NCBI GenBank assembly: GCA_023565505.1
Contig: JAIMBI010000002.1
Location: 1-64,000, forward strand
DNA length: 64,000 nt
Direction: 5' to 3'
From: Actinomycetes bacterium
GTDB lineage: Bacteria > Bacillota > Sulfobacillia > Sulfobacillales > JAIMBI01
Within the stretch, counting starts at the first letter, position 1. Each line of letters starts with the position of its first letter. The translations under genes were made by a program, and so were the position numbers. Below the pieces are notes generated by a model. That model saw nothing but the letters and a program-made list of their open reading frames with translations, did no database searches and was not told where the DNA came from. Shown here piece by piece: positions 24,348-32,485 of this stretch.

Positions 24348-25706
24348 TCAGCTGCCGACGTGCTGCTCCGCCGCGTCGGGCGTCAGACTCCGGCGTGCGC
24401 GGACAAACCACGGTCCCCGGCCGGCGAAGAGGAGGAGGCCGTAGGCGGCGACGCCCGCCCAGCAGATCTCCAGCCACCCGGCGAACCCGATGCGGGCCAC
24501 GACGGGGAACGTGACGGCGTCGGCGATGGAGGCCACGACGAACGCGACCAGGCCCGACACCGCCCATCCCGTGGCCACGAGGGTGGGGTGGATGTCCTCG
24601 AGGTTCTCGGAGTAGAGGGCCATCCACGGCCCGTAACCGATGCCCAGCAGCACGCCCTGCAGCGACGTGTACAGCACCATCGTCGGGACCGGTACGGGGT
24701 GGCCGAGCAGATGGATCCAGTAGTACATGAAGATGAGCAGCCCGACCACGCCGGCCATGGAGAAGATCTTGCGCAGGCGGGCCCAGTCGGAGAGGGCGCC
24801 CACCAGGATGAGCGCCCCCAGGTTGGCCAGCCAGAAGGTGCTGGCGACGGCGGCGGCCTCGGCCGGCGGATAGCGGAAGGCCTCGACCAGGTACACCGGC
24901 CCGAAAGCCGTGGTGAAGAAGTAGACCAGGAGGAACAGGTTGATGCCGACGGCGAGCGCCCACACCCGCCAGGAGCCGTGGACCAGCCGGGGGTGGGCCA
25001 TCTCGACCCGCGCTTCCCGCGCGCGGCGGTCGGCGAGGGCGACCTCCCGCCGGTCGTGCACGATCTGGGCGCGCAGGCCGGGACTGAGATCCCGGATGAA
25101 CAGCGCGACCAGCCCGCTCACGACGAGGCAGAACACGCCCATGATGACGAACTGGGACTGCCAGGCGTCGTGGAAGAGGGGCAACGTCCAGCCCGCAACC
25201 CACGCGGCCAGGAAGTTGGCGCCGACCGGACCGAAGGTCCACAGCCCGAATCCCAGGGCGCGCCCCACCCGCGGCGTGAAGTCCCGCACCAGGCCCGTGG
25301 TGGCCGGATAGGCCACCCCCAGGACGGTGGCCATGATGAGGCGGACGATGACGAAGCTCGTCGCCGTGTGCACCAGGGTCATGGCGAAGACGGCGATGGC
25401 GGTCAGGAACGTGCCGCCCACCACGAAGGTGGTGCGGCCGTAGCGGTCGATCCAGGGACCGGAGACGAGGGCGACGAGGCCGGACACCACGGTGGTTCCG
25501 GCGACGATGTAGCCGTACTGCGTCAAGGTGATCTTGAGATACGGGACGAGCAGCGGCACCACGGGCGCCAACTCGCCCTCGTAGCTCGCCACCAGGTTCG
25601 CGACCACCACCAGGAGCATCAGCCAGACCTGGAGCCAGCCGCGGGGATAATAGGTGAGGTCGCGCCGCTGGAACCAGCGGACGACCGGAGGCACCGAGGT
25701 GGCCAT
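24348..25706 (-). CDS. Major facilitator superfamily transporter, carboxylate type
   Basis: A 452-residue membrane protein with about 12 hydrophobic helices and the MFS loop motif SGPWIDRYGRTT between helices 2 and 3. A cytoplasmic loop of charged residues (RDLSPGLRAQIVHDRREVALADRR) splits the two halves. The ATG at 25706 follows GGGAGGTG. An in-frame extension upstream is Arg/Pro-rich and unlikely. As first gene of a unit with two acyl-CoA ligases and a TetR regulator, it probably imports the carboxylic acid they activate. Confidence 0.87.
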   Translation of the reverse strand: MATSVPPVVRWFQRRDLTYYPRGWLQVWLMLLVVVANLVASYEGELAPVVPLLVPYLKITLTQYGYIVAGTTVVSGLVALVSGPWIDRYGRTTFVVGGTFLTAIAVFAMTLVHTATSFVIVRLIMATVLGVAYPATTGLVRDFTPRVGRALGFGLWTFGPVGANFLAAWVAGWTLPLFHDAWQSQFVIMGVFCLVVSGLVALFIRDLSPGLRAQIVHDRREVALADRRAREARVEMAHPRLVHGSWRVWALAVGINLFLLVYFFTTAFGPVYLVEAFRYPPAEAAAVASTFWLANLGALILVGALSDWARLRKIFSMAGVVGLLIFMYYWIHLLGHPVPVPTMVLYTSLQGVLLGIGYGPWMALYSENLEDIHPTLVATGWAVSGLVAFVVASIADAVTFPVVARIGFAGWLEICWAGVAAYGLLLFAGRGPWFVRARRSLTPDAAEQHVGS

Positions 25707-26015
25707 GAAGACACCTCCCGAAACGGGATCGGGCCGGGGACGGGAATCCGGATCCGGCCCGGCGGCGGGACCCGGTTCCGCCGCCCGCCGCCCGCCGCCC
25801 CGTGGCCGCGGGGCGGAGGACGGCCGAGCCGGCCGGCACCGCCGCCGACCGGCAAGGCCGCCGACAAGCGACATATTCGATGATTCAGCCTAGATCACCG
25901 GTTGCGGCGCGAGAAGCAACGCTGACCGTTCAAGCTGGGAGAATTCCGGTGGAAGAGACGGGTGCGGGGCGCACCGCGGACGCCTCCCCTCCCGGAAATC
26001 GCCCTGGGGGCGCGA

Positions 26016-26044
26016 TTGACGGCGCGCGGCGAGCATGGTACGGT
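26016..26044 (+). promoter_or_regulatory. Promoter of the infC-rpmI-rplT operon
   Basis: The -35 box TTGACG (26016-26021) is separated by 17 bp from TACGGT (26039-26044). It sits about 230 bases before infC, leaving room for a regulatory leader. Confidence 0.6.
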
Positions 26045-26054
26045 GACGGTGGCT

Positions 26055-26160
26055 GGCGAAGCAGAGGCATCCGCTTCTCACCTGACGGCTGGCGCTGTTC
26101 AGGTTGTCTCGTCCGACAAGGCGTGGGCCGTTGGGGGGGTGGGTGCGCCCACCCATTTTT
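26055..26160 (+). promoter_or_regulatory. infC operon leader with attenuator (L20-type)
   Basis: The leader contains self-complementary segments (GAAGCAGAGGC near GCTTCTCACC, about 26058-26082) and ends in an intrinsic terminator: GTGGGTGCGCCCAC plus five T, 26140-26160. In Firmicutes this operon is controlled by L20 binding to the leader and forcing termination. Position and terminator fit that mechanism. The L20-binding fold itself was not verified. Confidence 0.6.
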
Positions 26161-26273
26161 CATGGCAACCCGCGGTTCTGCCGGATTTGCGGGGGGCCCG
26201 CGGTAACCGCGGCAGGGCTCGCCCGCCGGCCGAGGGGAGGCGGGCGGCCGAACTGGCTCAAGGAGGGATCGCC

Positions 26274-26786
26274 ATCAAGGACCTGAGGGTCAACGAGGAT
26301 ATTCGTGCCAGGGACGTGCGGTTGGTCGGCGAGAACGGGGAGCAAATGGGGATCGTGCCGCTCCGGGAGGCGCTCCGCATCGCGGCGGAGCGACGGCTCG
26401 ACCTCGTCGAGGTGTCGCCTACGTCGCGGCCGCCGGTCTGCCGCCTGATGGACTACGGTCGGTACAAGTACGAGCAGCAGAAGCGGGAGCGGGAATCCCG
26501 CAAGAAGCAGCATGTGGTCGCCATCAAGGAAGTCAAGATGCGACCGACGATCGAGGAGCATGACTACGACGTCAAGCGGCGATCCGCCACCCGGTTCCTC
26601 GAGGCGGGTGACAAGGTCAAGGTGACCATCACCTTCCGGGGCCGCGAAATCGTCCATTCGGACCTGGCGCGATCCATCCTCGACCGGATGGCCCAAGAGG
26701 TGGCCCCCGTCGGCCAGGTGGAGCGGCCGGCCCGCGTCGAGGGCCGTTCCATGATCATGATTTTGGCACCCAGGAAGGGAGCGTAG
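26274..26786 (+). CDS. infC: Translation initiation factor IF-3, apparent AUC start
   Basis: A 170-residue protein. The N-terminal domain reads KDLRVNEDIRARDVRLV and the linker CRLMDYGRYKYEQQKRERES. The C-terminal domain has RPTIEEHDYDVKRRSA and GRSMIMILAPRKG. Family alignment places the first residue at the ATC codon 26274, seven bases after AAGGAGGG. No ATG, GTG or TTG fits. Non-canonical starts in infC allow IF3 to repress its own synthesis, because IF3 rejects such codons. The gene is followed after 8 bases by rpmI. Confidence 0.92.
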   Translation: MKDLRVNEDIRARDVRLVGENGEQMGIVPLREALRIAAERRLDLVEVSPTSRPPVCRLMDYGRYKYEQQKRERESRKKQHVVAIKEVKMRPTIEEHDYDVKRRSATRFLEAGDKVKVTITFRGREIVHSDLARSILDRMAQEVAPVGQVERPARVEGRSMIMILAPRKGA

Positions 26787-26794
26787 CGCGGTCC

Positions 26795-26992
26795 ATGCCC
26801 AAGATGAAATCCCATCGGGGGGCCAAGAAACGTCTGCGCGTGACCGGGTCGGGGAAGATCGTCCGGTACCGCGCGGGCCGGCGGCATCTCCTGTACGGCA
26901 AGTCGGCATCGCGACGCCGCCGCCTCAAGATCCCGGCGGCGCTGTCGCCAGGCGACACCAAGCGCACGCGGCCGTTGCTCCCTTACGACTGA
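26795..26992 (+). CDS. rpmI: 50S ribosomal protein L35
   Basis: A 65-residue very basic protein with the L35 signature MPKMKSHRGAKKRLRVTGSG and GKSASRRRRLK. It is the middle gene of infC-rpmI-rplT, the conserved bacterial order. Length is normal. Confidence 0.96.
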   Translation: MPKMKSHRGAKKRLRVTGSGKIVRYRAGRRHLLYGKSASRRRRLKIPAALSPGDTKRTRPLLPYD

Positions 26993-27028
26993 CGCGCGAC
27001 GGCAGCACAGGTAGACGGGAGGAGCAAC

Positions 27029-27382
27029 ATGGCACGAGTCAAGACGGGGCCGGTCACCCGGCGCCGGCACAAGCGCATCCTGAAACTGGCGCGCGGGTAC
27101 CGCGGCGCACGGCACCGGTCGTTCCGGCCGGCGAACGAGGCCGTGATGCACGCGCTGATGTACGCGTACGCCCACCGGCGGCGGCGCAAGCGGGACTTCC
27201 GGCGCCTGTGGATCACGCGCATCAACGCCGCGGCGCGGCTGCACGGCATGTCGTACAGCACCTTCATGTACGGCCTGAAGAAGGCCGGCGTGGGCCTAAA
27301 CCGCAAGATGCTGGCGGAGATCGCCGTGCACGACGCTGAAAGCTTCGGCCGTCTCGCCAGTCTCGCCAAGGGGCAGCTCTAG
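27029..27382 (+). CDS. rplT: 50S ribosomal protein L20
   Basis: A 117-residue protein with the L20 signatures [20 protein letters not shown] and [19 protein letters not shown]. The ribosome-binding site is GGGAGGAGC. L20 assembles early on 23S rRNA and, in Firmicutes, represses its own operon through the infC leader. Confidence 0.97.
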   Translation: MARVKTGPVTRRRHKRILKLARGYRGARHRSFRPANEAVMHALMYAYAHRRRRKRDFRRLWITRINAAARLHGMSYSTFMYGLKKAGVGLNRKMLAEIAVHDAESFGRLASLAKGQL

Positions 27383-27389
27383 GCGCCGC

Positions 27390-28196
27390 GTGGACGCCCT
27401 ACGACCGCTCGACGATCTCCACAACAAGATTGTGCGTACCGCCCGCCACCTGCGGGAGAGCCGGACCGCGCGGGAGCGGGCCGGTCAGGCGGTGCTGGAA
27501 GGTCCGCATCTGGTGCTGGACGCGTTGGCGGCCGGAGTCCGGATGCGGGCCGTCCTCTACAGTCGCCGTCTCCTCGACCGGCCCGACGGGCCGGCCCTCC
27601 TGCGGCGACTGATGGGCGGCGCGGTCCGTTCGGTCTACGTGACCGACCGCGTGCTCGACCATGTCGTCGACGTGGAGACCCACCAGGGGATCGTGGCGGT
27701 GGCCGACCTGACGGTGCCGCTTACGGGGACGCTCCGCGGCCCCCGGGTCGTGGTCGCCAACGCCATCCAGGATCCCGGCAACCTCGGGACTCTCATCCGG
27801 GCGGCGGCCGCCTTCGGGTTCCGGGTCCATCTCACCGAGGGGACCGTCGACCCGCTCAACCCCAAGAGCCTACGGGCGTCCGCCGGGGGGTTCTTCCGGG
27901 TGGACCTGGCCCGGCTGCGGCCCGACTGGACGGCGGAACCGGGACTCTACCTGGTCCTGGCGGACCCGGCGGGCGACATGGTGTACGCCGACTGGGACTG
28001 GCGCCGGCCGACCGCCTTGGTGGTGGGCAACGAGGGCGGCGGGATCGCTCCCGAGGTGGCGCGGCGGGCCGCCGTGCGGCTCGCGGTGCCCATGGAGCCG
28101 GGGTTCGACTCGCTCAACGCCGCCGTGGCCGCCGCCGTCATCATGGCGGACGCGTATCGTCGGGGTCGGCAATTGCCGGCGGCCGGTCCGGCGTGA
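27390..28196 (+). CDS. TrmH/SpoU-family RNA 2'-O-methyltransferase
   Basis: A 268-residue SPOUT methyltransferase. An N-terminal substrate-binding domain (VLEGPHLVLDALAAGV) precedes the knotted domain. The SAM motifs are NAIQDPGNLGTLIRAAAAFG, VGNEGGGIAPEV and VPMEPGFDSLNAAVAAAV. It probably methylates 23S rRNA, as RlmB-like proteins do; tRNA is the alternative. The GTG start lies 8 bases after rplT, as often seen between rplT and pheS in Firmicutes. Confidence 0.9.
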   Translation: MDALRPLDDLHNKIVRTARHLRESRTARERAGQAVLEGPHLVLDALAAGVRMRAVLYSRRLLDRPDGPALLRRLMGGAVRSVYVTDRVLDHVVDVETHQGIVAVADLTVPLTGTLRGPRVVVANAIQDPGNLGTLIRAAAAFGFRVHLTEGTVDPLNPKSLRASAGGFFRVDLARLRPDWTAEPGLYLVLADPAGDMVYADWDWRRPTALVVGNEGGGIAPEVARRAAVRLAVPMEPGFDSLNAAVAAAVIMADAYRRGRQLPAAGPA

Positions 28197-28204
28197 TAAC
28201 GTGG

Positions 28205-28460
28205 GACAGACGCGAGGCACACCCCAACGCGAGGAACCAGGAAAGTAGCGGGGCGCGGCGGATGCAGGGAGAGGGTCCACGACTGCGAGGCCCTTTCCGC
28301 CCTCCCGTGAAGTTCCCTGGGGAGCGGCCCCCTGAAGGCCCGCTTGCGGCGGGAGGTAGGGGGGACGGTTCGCGCCCGATACCGCGCGGCGAGTCGGCAT
28401 CGGCCGAAAAGCAGGTGGTACCGCGACGGAAGTCGCCCTGGGCATCCAGGGCGTTTTTTG
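28205..28460 (+). promoter_or_regulatory. T-box leader of pheST
   Basis: Features in order are a stem I start with GGATGCAGGGAGAGGG, a TTC phenylalanine specifier at 28313-28315 within GAAGTTCCC, the T-box AGGTGGTACCGCG (28413-28425) and a terminator CGCCCTGG/CCAGGGCG followed by six T (28434-28459). Uncharged tRNA-Phe would turn pheST on. The specifier assignment is from sequence position and was not folded. Confidence 0.9.
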
Positions 28461-28473
28461 GTGGGAGGACCGA

Positions 28474-29508
28474 ATGGAGGACAGCAGCACACCGGAGGCC
28501 CGGGACGAATGGGCCGCGGAGCGTGAGGCCATCCTGGCCGCCGGCACGCCCGAGGAGCTGGAGCGGGCGCGGACCCGCGCCCTGGGGCGCCAGAGCCGGC
28601 TGACGGAGGCGCTCCGGCGGCTGGGGGAGCTGCCCCTGGCGGAGCGACGGGAGCGCGGGCGGGTCCTCAACCGGGTCCGCGCGGAACTCGAGGCCCTCGT
28701 GGCGGAGCGGGCCGCGGTGCTCAAGGCCCAGGCCACTGCCCGGCGGCTGGCGGCGGAGCGCTTGGACATGACGTTGCCCGGCCGCCGGCCGCGGATCGGG
28801 CATTGGCATCCGGTCACCCAGACCCGCCGGCGCCTCGAAGACGTCATGCTGCGCCTGGGGTTCACGCTCGTGTCGGGGCCGGAGATCGAGACGGAGTGGT
28901 ACAATTTCGACGCCCTCAACATGCCGGCGTCCCATCCTGCCCGCGAGATGCACGACACCTTCTTCCTGCCCGCGGGCCGGTTGCTCCGGACGCACACCTC
29001 GCCGGTCCAGATCCGCGCCATGCAGGCCGCGGGAGGACGGCTGCCGGTGCGGGTGGCCGCCCTGGGCTTCACGTACCGCCGTGACGACGACCCTACCCAC
29101 CTGCCCCAGTTCATGCAGATGGAGGGGCTGGTCGTGGACCACGGCATCGGCATGGCGGATCTCAAGGGGACGCTGTGGGCCATCGCCCGCGAGGTGTTCG
29201 GCCCGCACGCGGAGATCCGCCTGCGCCCGAGTTTCTTCCCGTTCACCGAGCCGTCGGCGGAGGTGGACGTCACCTGCGCCGTCTGCGGGGGTGCGGGCTG
29301 CCGCGTGTGCAAGCAGACCGGCTGGCTCGAGGTCCTGGGCGCCGGCTTGGTCCATCCCCACGTGCTCCGCGCCGGCGGCTACGACCCCGAGGTCGTCTCC
29401 GGTTTCGCCTTCGGGTGGGGCGTGGAGCGGGTCGCCATGCTGCTGTACGGCATCGACGACCTGCGCCTCTTCTACCAGAACGACTGGCGCTTCCTGTCCC
29501 AGTTCTGA
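28474..29508 (+). CDS. pheS: Phenylalanyl-tRNA synthetase alpha subunit
   Basis: A 344-residue catalytic subunit of the (alpha-beta)2 enzyme. An N-terminal coiled-coil arm (about 1-90) precedes the class II core with HPVTQTRRRLEDVMLRLGF, MHDTFFLPAG, THTSPVQIRAMQ and motif 3 GFAFGWGVERVAMLLYGIDD. The start follows the T-box terminator by 14 bases (GGTGGGAGGACCGA ribosome-binding site). pheT begins 24 bases later. Confidence 0.97.
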   Translation: MEDSSTPEARDEWAAEREAILAAGTPEELERARTRALGRQSRLTEALRRLGELPLAERRERGRVLNRVRAELEALVAERAAVLKAQATARRLAAERLDMTLPGRRPRIGHWHPVTQTRRRLEDVMLRLGFTLVSGPEIETEWYNFDALNMPASHPAREMHDTFFLPAGRLLRTHTSPVQIRAMQAAGGRLPVRVAALGFTYRRDDDPTHLPQFMQMEGLVVDHGIGMADLKGTLWAIAREVFGPHAEIRLRPSFFPFTEPSAEVDVTCAVCGGAGCRVCKQTGWLEVLGAGLVHPHVLRAGGYDPEVVSGFAFGWGVERVAMLLYGIDDLRLFYQNDWRFLSQF

Positions 29509-29532
29509 ACCGGCCCGTCAGGAGGAACCTGG

Positions 29533-31842
29533 ATGGAGATCGTCTACAGCTGGATCGCCCGACACCTGGGCGACCTCCCGCCCGTCGAGCAGGTGGCGCG
29601 CGACCTGGAGCGGCTGGGCTACGAAGTGGTGGCCGTGGATCCCGCCGAACCCGGCCTCGACGCCGTCACGCTGGCCGCGGTGACCGAGCGCCGGCCGCAC
29701 CCGGCCCGGCCCGATCTGGCCGTCCTCACGCTCGACGTGGGACGGGGGACGCCGGCCACGGTGGTCACCGGCGCCGCCAACGGCCGGCCGGGTGAGCGCG
29801 TGTGGTGGGCTCCGCCGGGCACGCGGTTGCCCGACGGCCGCACCCTGGAGACCCGGCCGGTCGCCGGCGTCGCCTCCGAGGGGATGGCGTTGGCGGCGTC
29901 CGAACTCGGCCTGCGGGCGGGACCGGGCGACCTTTGGATCTGGACCGGTCCCGAACCGGCGGGGAGCCGCTGGCCGGACGTGATGGGCCGGGACTGGCGC
30001 CTGACCCTGGAACTGACCGCCAACCTCGCGCAGTTCGCGCAGTCGGCCTTCGGCTTGGCCGGCGACCTCGCCGCCCTCTACGGACGGCCGCGGCCGGCGC
30101 TGGCGCACCGGGAGGTCCTCCCGGTCGCCGGTCAGGTGCGGCTGGACGTGCCGGACCGGTGTCCGGTCTATGCCCTCTGGGAGGCCGAGGTCGGTCCCGG
30201 GGAGTTGCCCTGGCTCCGGCAGCGGCAGCTCCTCGGGTCCGGGTTCCGCTTGATAAGCCCGGTGGTGGACGCCACCAACTACGTGCTTATGGACATCGGC
30301 CAGCCGCTTCACGCCTTCGACGCGGACACCGTGGCCCTGCCCGTCGTGGTGCGGCTCGCCCGGCCCGGGGAGCGGCTGGAGCTGTTGGACGGGCGGATGA
30401 TCGACCTCGACCCCGAGGATCTCGTCATCGCCGACCGGGAAAAGGTGCTGGCCCTGGCCGGCATCATGGGCGGCCGCGGATCGGGCGTCGGCCCGTCCAC
30501 CCGCCGCATCCTGGTCGAGTCCGCCCACTTCACCGCGCCCGGCATCTACCGGACCGCCCGACGCCTGGGGATCCTGTCGGACGCGGCGCTGCGCTTCAGC
30601 CGGGGGACGGACCCCGCGCGGCCCGCCGCGGGCCTGGCCCTGATGGAGCAGTTGCTGCGGGAGGCCGGGGCCCTCGTGAAGGCGGGTCCGGCCTGGGTCG
30701 CCGGCACGGCCCCGCCGCCGCGAACGGTGCCGTGGCGGCCGGATCGGCTCCGGATCTGGCTCGGGGTGGATTGGTCGGACGAGCGCATGGCCGCAGATCT
30801 CCGGCGACTGGGGTTCGTGGTCCAGGACGGGCGGGTGGCCGTGCCGAGCGACCGGCCGGACGTGGGCGGCGAGCAGGACCTGGCCGAGGAGATCATGCGT
30901 CTCGAGGGGACCGACGCCATTCCCGCCCGCCTGCCGCCCGCGGCGGCCCCCGCGGCTCGGGAGCCGGCCGAGGCGCGGGCCGACCGGGTCCGCGAGGTCA
31001 TGGTGGCCGCCGGCTACACGGAGGTCCTCACCCGGGCCCTCATCGCACCCGGCGTGGCGCCCCGCTTCGGGTGGCCGGAGGCCGTGCACCGCCTGCTCAA
31101 CCCGCTGCGGGAGGAGGAGTCGGTGCTGCGTCCCCGCCTCCTGCCCGGCGTACTGGCCGCCGCGCGGTACAACCACGAGCGCCAGGTGGAGCGGGTGGCC
31201 TTCTTCGAGGTCGGCAAGGCGTTCGGGGGCACGCCCGAGGCGCCCGCCGAGTGGCTGGAGCTGGCCGCGGTCCTCACCCTCGAACCGGCAGCAGGGCTGT
31301 TCGGGGGAGACCACCCGGTGGTCTACGATCTGAAGGGGACGTTCGAGACGCTGGCCGAGCGGCTCGGCTGGGCCGTCCGGAGCGAGGCGGGCCCCCTCCC
31401 GCCCTACCTGCACCCGGGTCGAGCCCTGGCCCTCTACGAAGGCGATCGGCTCCTCGGGCACCTCGGCGAACTGCACCCCGACGTGGCCGAGGCGTGGCAC
31501 CTGCCCCGGACGGGGGTCCTGTGGTTGGAGCTCCCCGCCGCGTGGGACCGCCGGGAGCCGGCCCGCCGGCCGTCGCGGTTTCCCGCGGTCCGGCGGGACC
31601 TCAGCTTGGCGGTGCCGGATGGGGTGGCGTACCGGGAGATGGCGGCCGTGATCACGGAGGCCGCCGGCCCCCTGCTCGAAGCGCTCTGGCCGTTCGACGA
31701 ATACTTCGGGGGCGGAGGGCGCTCGGTGGCCGTCGCCCTCGTGTTCCGCGCCGCCGATCGGACCTTGACCGACGCGGAGGTGGACGCCGCCGTCGCGCGC
31801 GTGGTGGCGTCCTTGGCCCGGCGGGGTGTCGAGCGGCGCTAG
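29533..31842 (+). CDS. pheT: Phenylalanyl-tRNA synthetase beta subunit
   Basis: A 769-residue subunit, slightly short for the roughly 800 usual in the family. The tRNA-binding (EMAP-like) region is at about 40-150. The B3/B4 editing domain includes VVDATNYVLMDIGQPLHAFD and LALAGIMGG. The B5 domain carries RPDVGGEQDLAEEIMRLEG, and the C-terminal FDX-ACB anticodon domain contains RFPAVRRDLSLAVPDGV. The ribosome-binding site is AGGAGG. The gene is intact and co-transcribed with pheS. Confidence 0.97.
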   Translation: MEIVYSWIARHLGDLPPVEQVARDLERLGYEVVAVDPAEPGLDAVTLAAVTERRPHPARPDLAVLTLDVGRGTPATVVTGAANGRPGERVWWAPPGTRLPDGRTLETRPVAGVASEGMALAASELGLRAGPGDLWIWTGPEPAGSRWPDVMGRDWRLTLELTANLAQFAQSAFGLAGDLAALYGRPRPALAHREVLPVAGQVRLDVPDRCPVYALWEAEVGPGELPWLRQRQLLGSGFRLISPVVDATNYVLMDIGQPLHAFDADTVALPVVVRLARPGERLELLDGRMIDLDPEDLVIADREKVLALAGIMGGRGSGVGPSTRRILVESAHFTAPGIYRTARRLGILSDAALRFSRGTDPARPAAGLALMEQLLREAGALVKAGPAWVAGTAPPPRTVPWRPDRLRIWLGVDWSDERMAADLRRLGFVVQDGRVAVPSDRPDVGGEQDLAEEIMRLEGTDAIPARLPPAAAPAAREPAEARADRVREVMVAAGYTEVLTRALIAPGVAPRFGWPEAVHRLLNPLREEESVLRPRLLPGVLAAARYNHERQVERVAFFEVGKAFGGTPEAPAEWLELAAVLTLEPAAGLFGGDHPVVYDLKGTFETLAERLGWAVRSEAGPLPPYLHPGRALALYEGDRLLGHLGELHPDVAEAWHLPRTGVLWLELPAAWDRREPARRPSRFPAVRRDLSLAVPDGVAYREMAAVITEAAGPLLEALWPFDEYFGGGGRSVAVALVFRAADRTLTDAEVDAAVARVVASLARRGVERR

Positions 31843-31940
31843 CCGCGGCGTCGAACGCCGGCAAAAAAGTTCGACCGCGGGAAGGATTTCCCAGACCGTG
31901 TCGAGAACGCGGAGGAAAACCGGCCCGGGGGGAACGTGCC

Positions 31941-32225
31941 ATGAGCGAGATCGTCCGCACTACCGTCGTCATCTACGGCGAGGAGTACCAGTTACGGACC
32001 GACCTGCCGGAGGAGCACGTGCAGGCGCTGGCGCGCATGGTCGACGACCGGATCCGGGCCCTGGCGGCCAAGCATCCGCGCGTGGCGTCGGGCCGCTTGG
32101 CGGTGCTGGCGGCCATGACGTTCGCGGAGGAGCTCGCGCGCCTGAAGGCCGAGCACGACGAGGCCTTGGCGGCGCTGCAGGCACGGTGGCGCCGCGAGAA
32201 GGCGGCGTTTCGCTCCAAGGTGTGA
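31941..32225 (+). CDS. zapA: Cell division protein ZapA
   Basis: A 94-residue FtsZ-associated protein. The N-terminal globular part contains TTVVIYGEEYQLRTDLPEEHV and VDDRIRALA. A C-terminal coiled coil (EELARLKAEHDEALAALQARW) mediates tetramer formation, which cross-links FtsZ filaments at the division ring. zapA after pheT is the standard Firmicute order. It ends in a strongly basic tail. Confidence 0.9.
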   Translation: MSEIVRTTVVIYGEEYQLRTDLPEEHVQALARMVDDRIRALAAKHPRVASGRLAVLAAMTFAEELARLKAEHDEALAALQARWRREKAAFRSKV

Positions 32226-32235
32226 GGCTGAAGCC

Positions 32236-32315
32236 GACGCGGCCCGGAGGCGGACCAGAGCCTCCGGGCCGCGTCGCGAACGACCCCCGGGGACGTTCGC
32301 CCGGGGGTTCCCAAC
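32236..32315 (+). terminator. Two strong hairpins after zapA
   Basis: A perfect 16-bp stem (32236-32251 with 32260-32275) has an 8-base loop. A 9-bp stem ACCCCCGGG/CCCGGGGGT follows immediately. There is no U-run, so this would be a non-canonical or factor-assisted terminator, or the remnant end of the adjacent TnpB element. Confidence 0.4.
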
Positions 32316-32485
32316 TGCCGCGAGTGTTCTTGAAAACCATGCCGTTTGGTGGCCTCGTGTCCCTGGAAGCTATCCCATCGGTGGCCATGGCGGACGGCAG
32401 GGAACGATGGGGGCGGGCTGGCCCACGCCGCCGCCATGGGCTATGGTGTGCGTGGACACCGCGGGACCAGGGGGTGGTGGGCGGG

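Noticed and set aside
19808-24514. Very long open frame (about 1,570 codons) on the plus strand
   Set aside because: It is antisense to three well-supported minus-strand genes (fadD, tetR, ADP-forming synthetase), is Gly/Asp/His/Arg-rich, and has no domain. Such open frames are expected opposite GC-rich genes.
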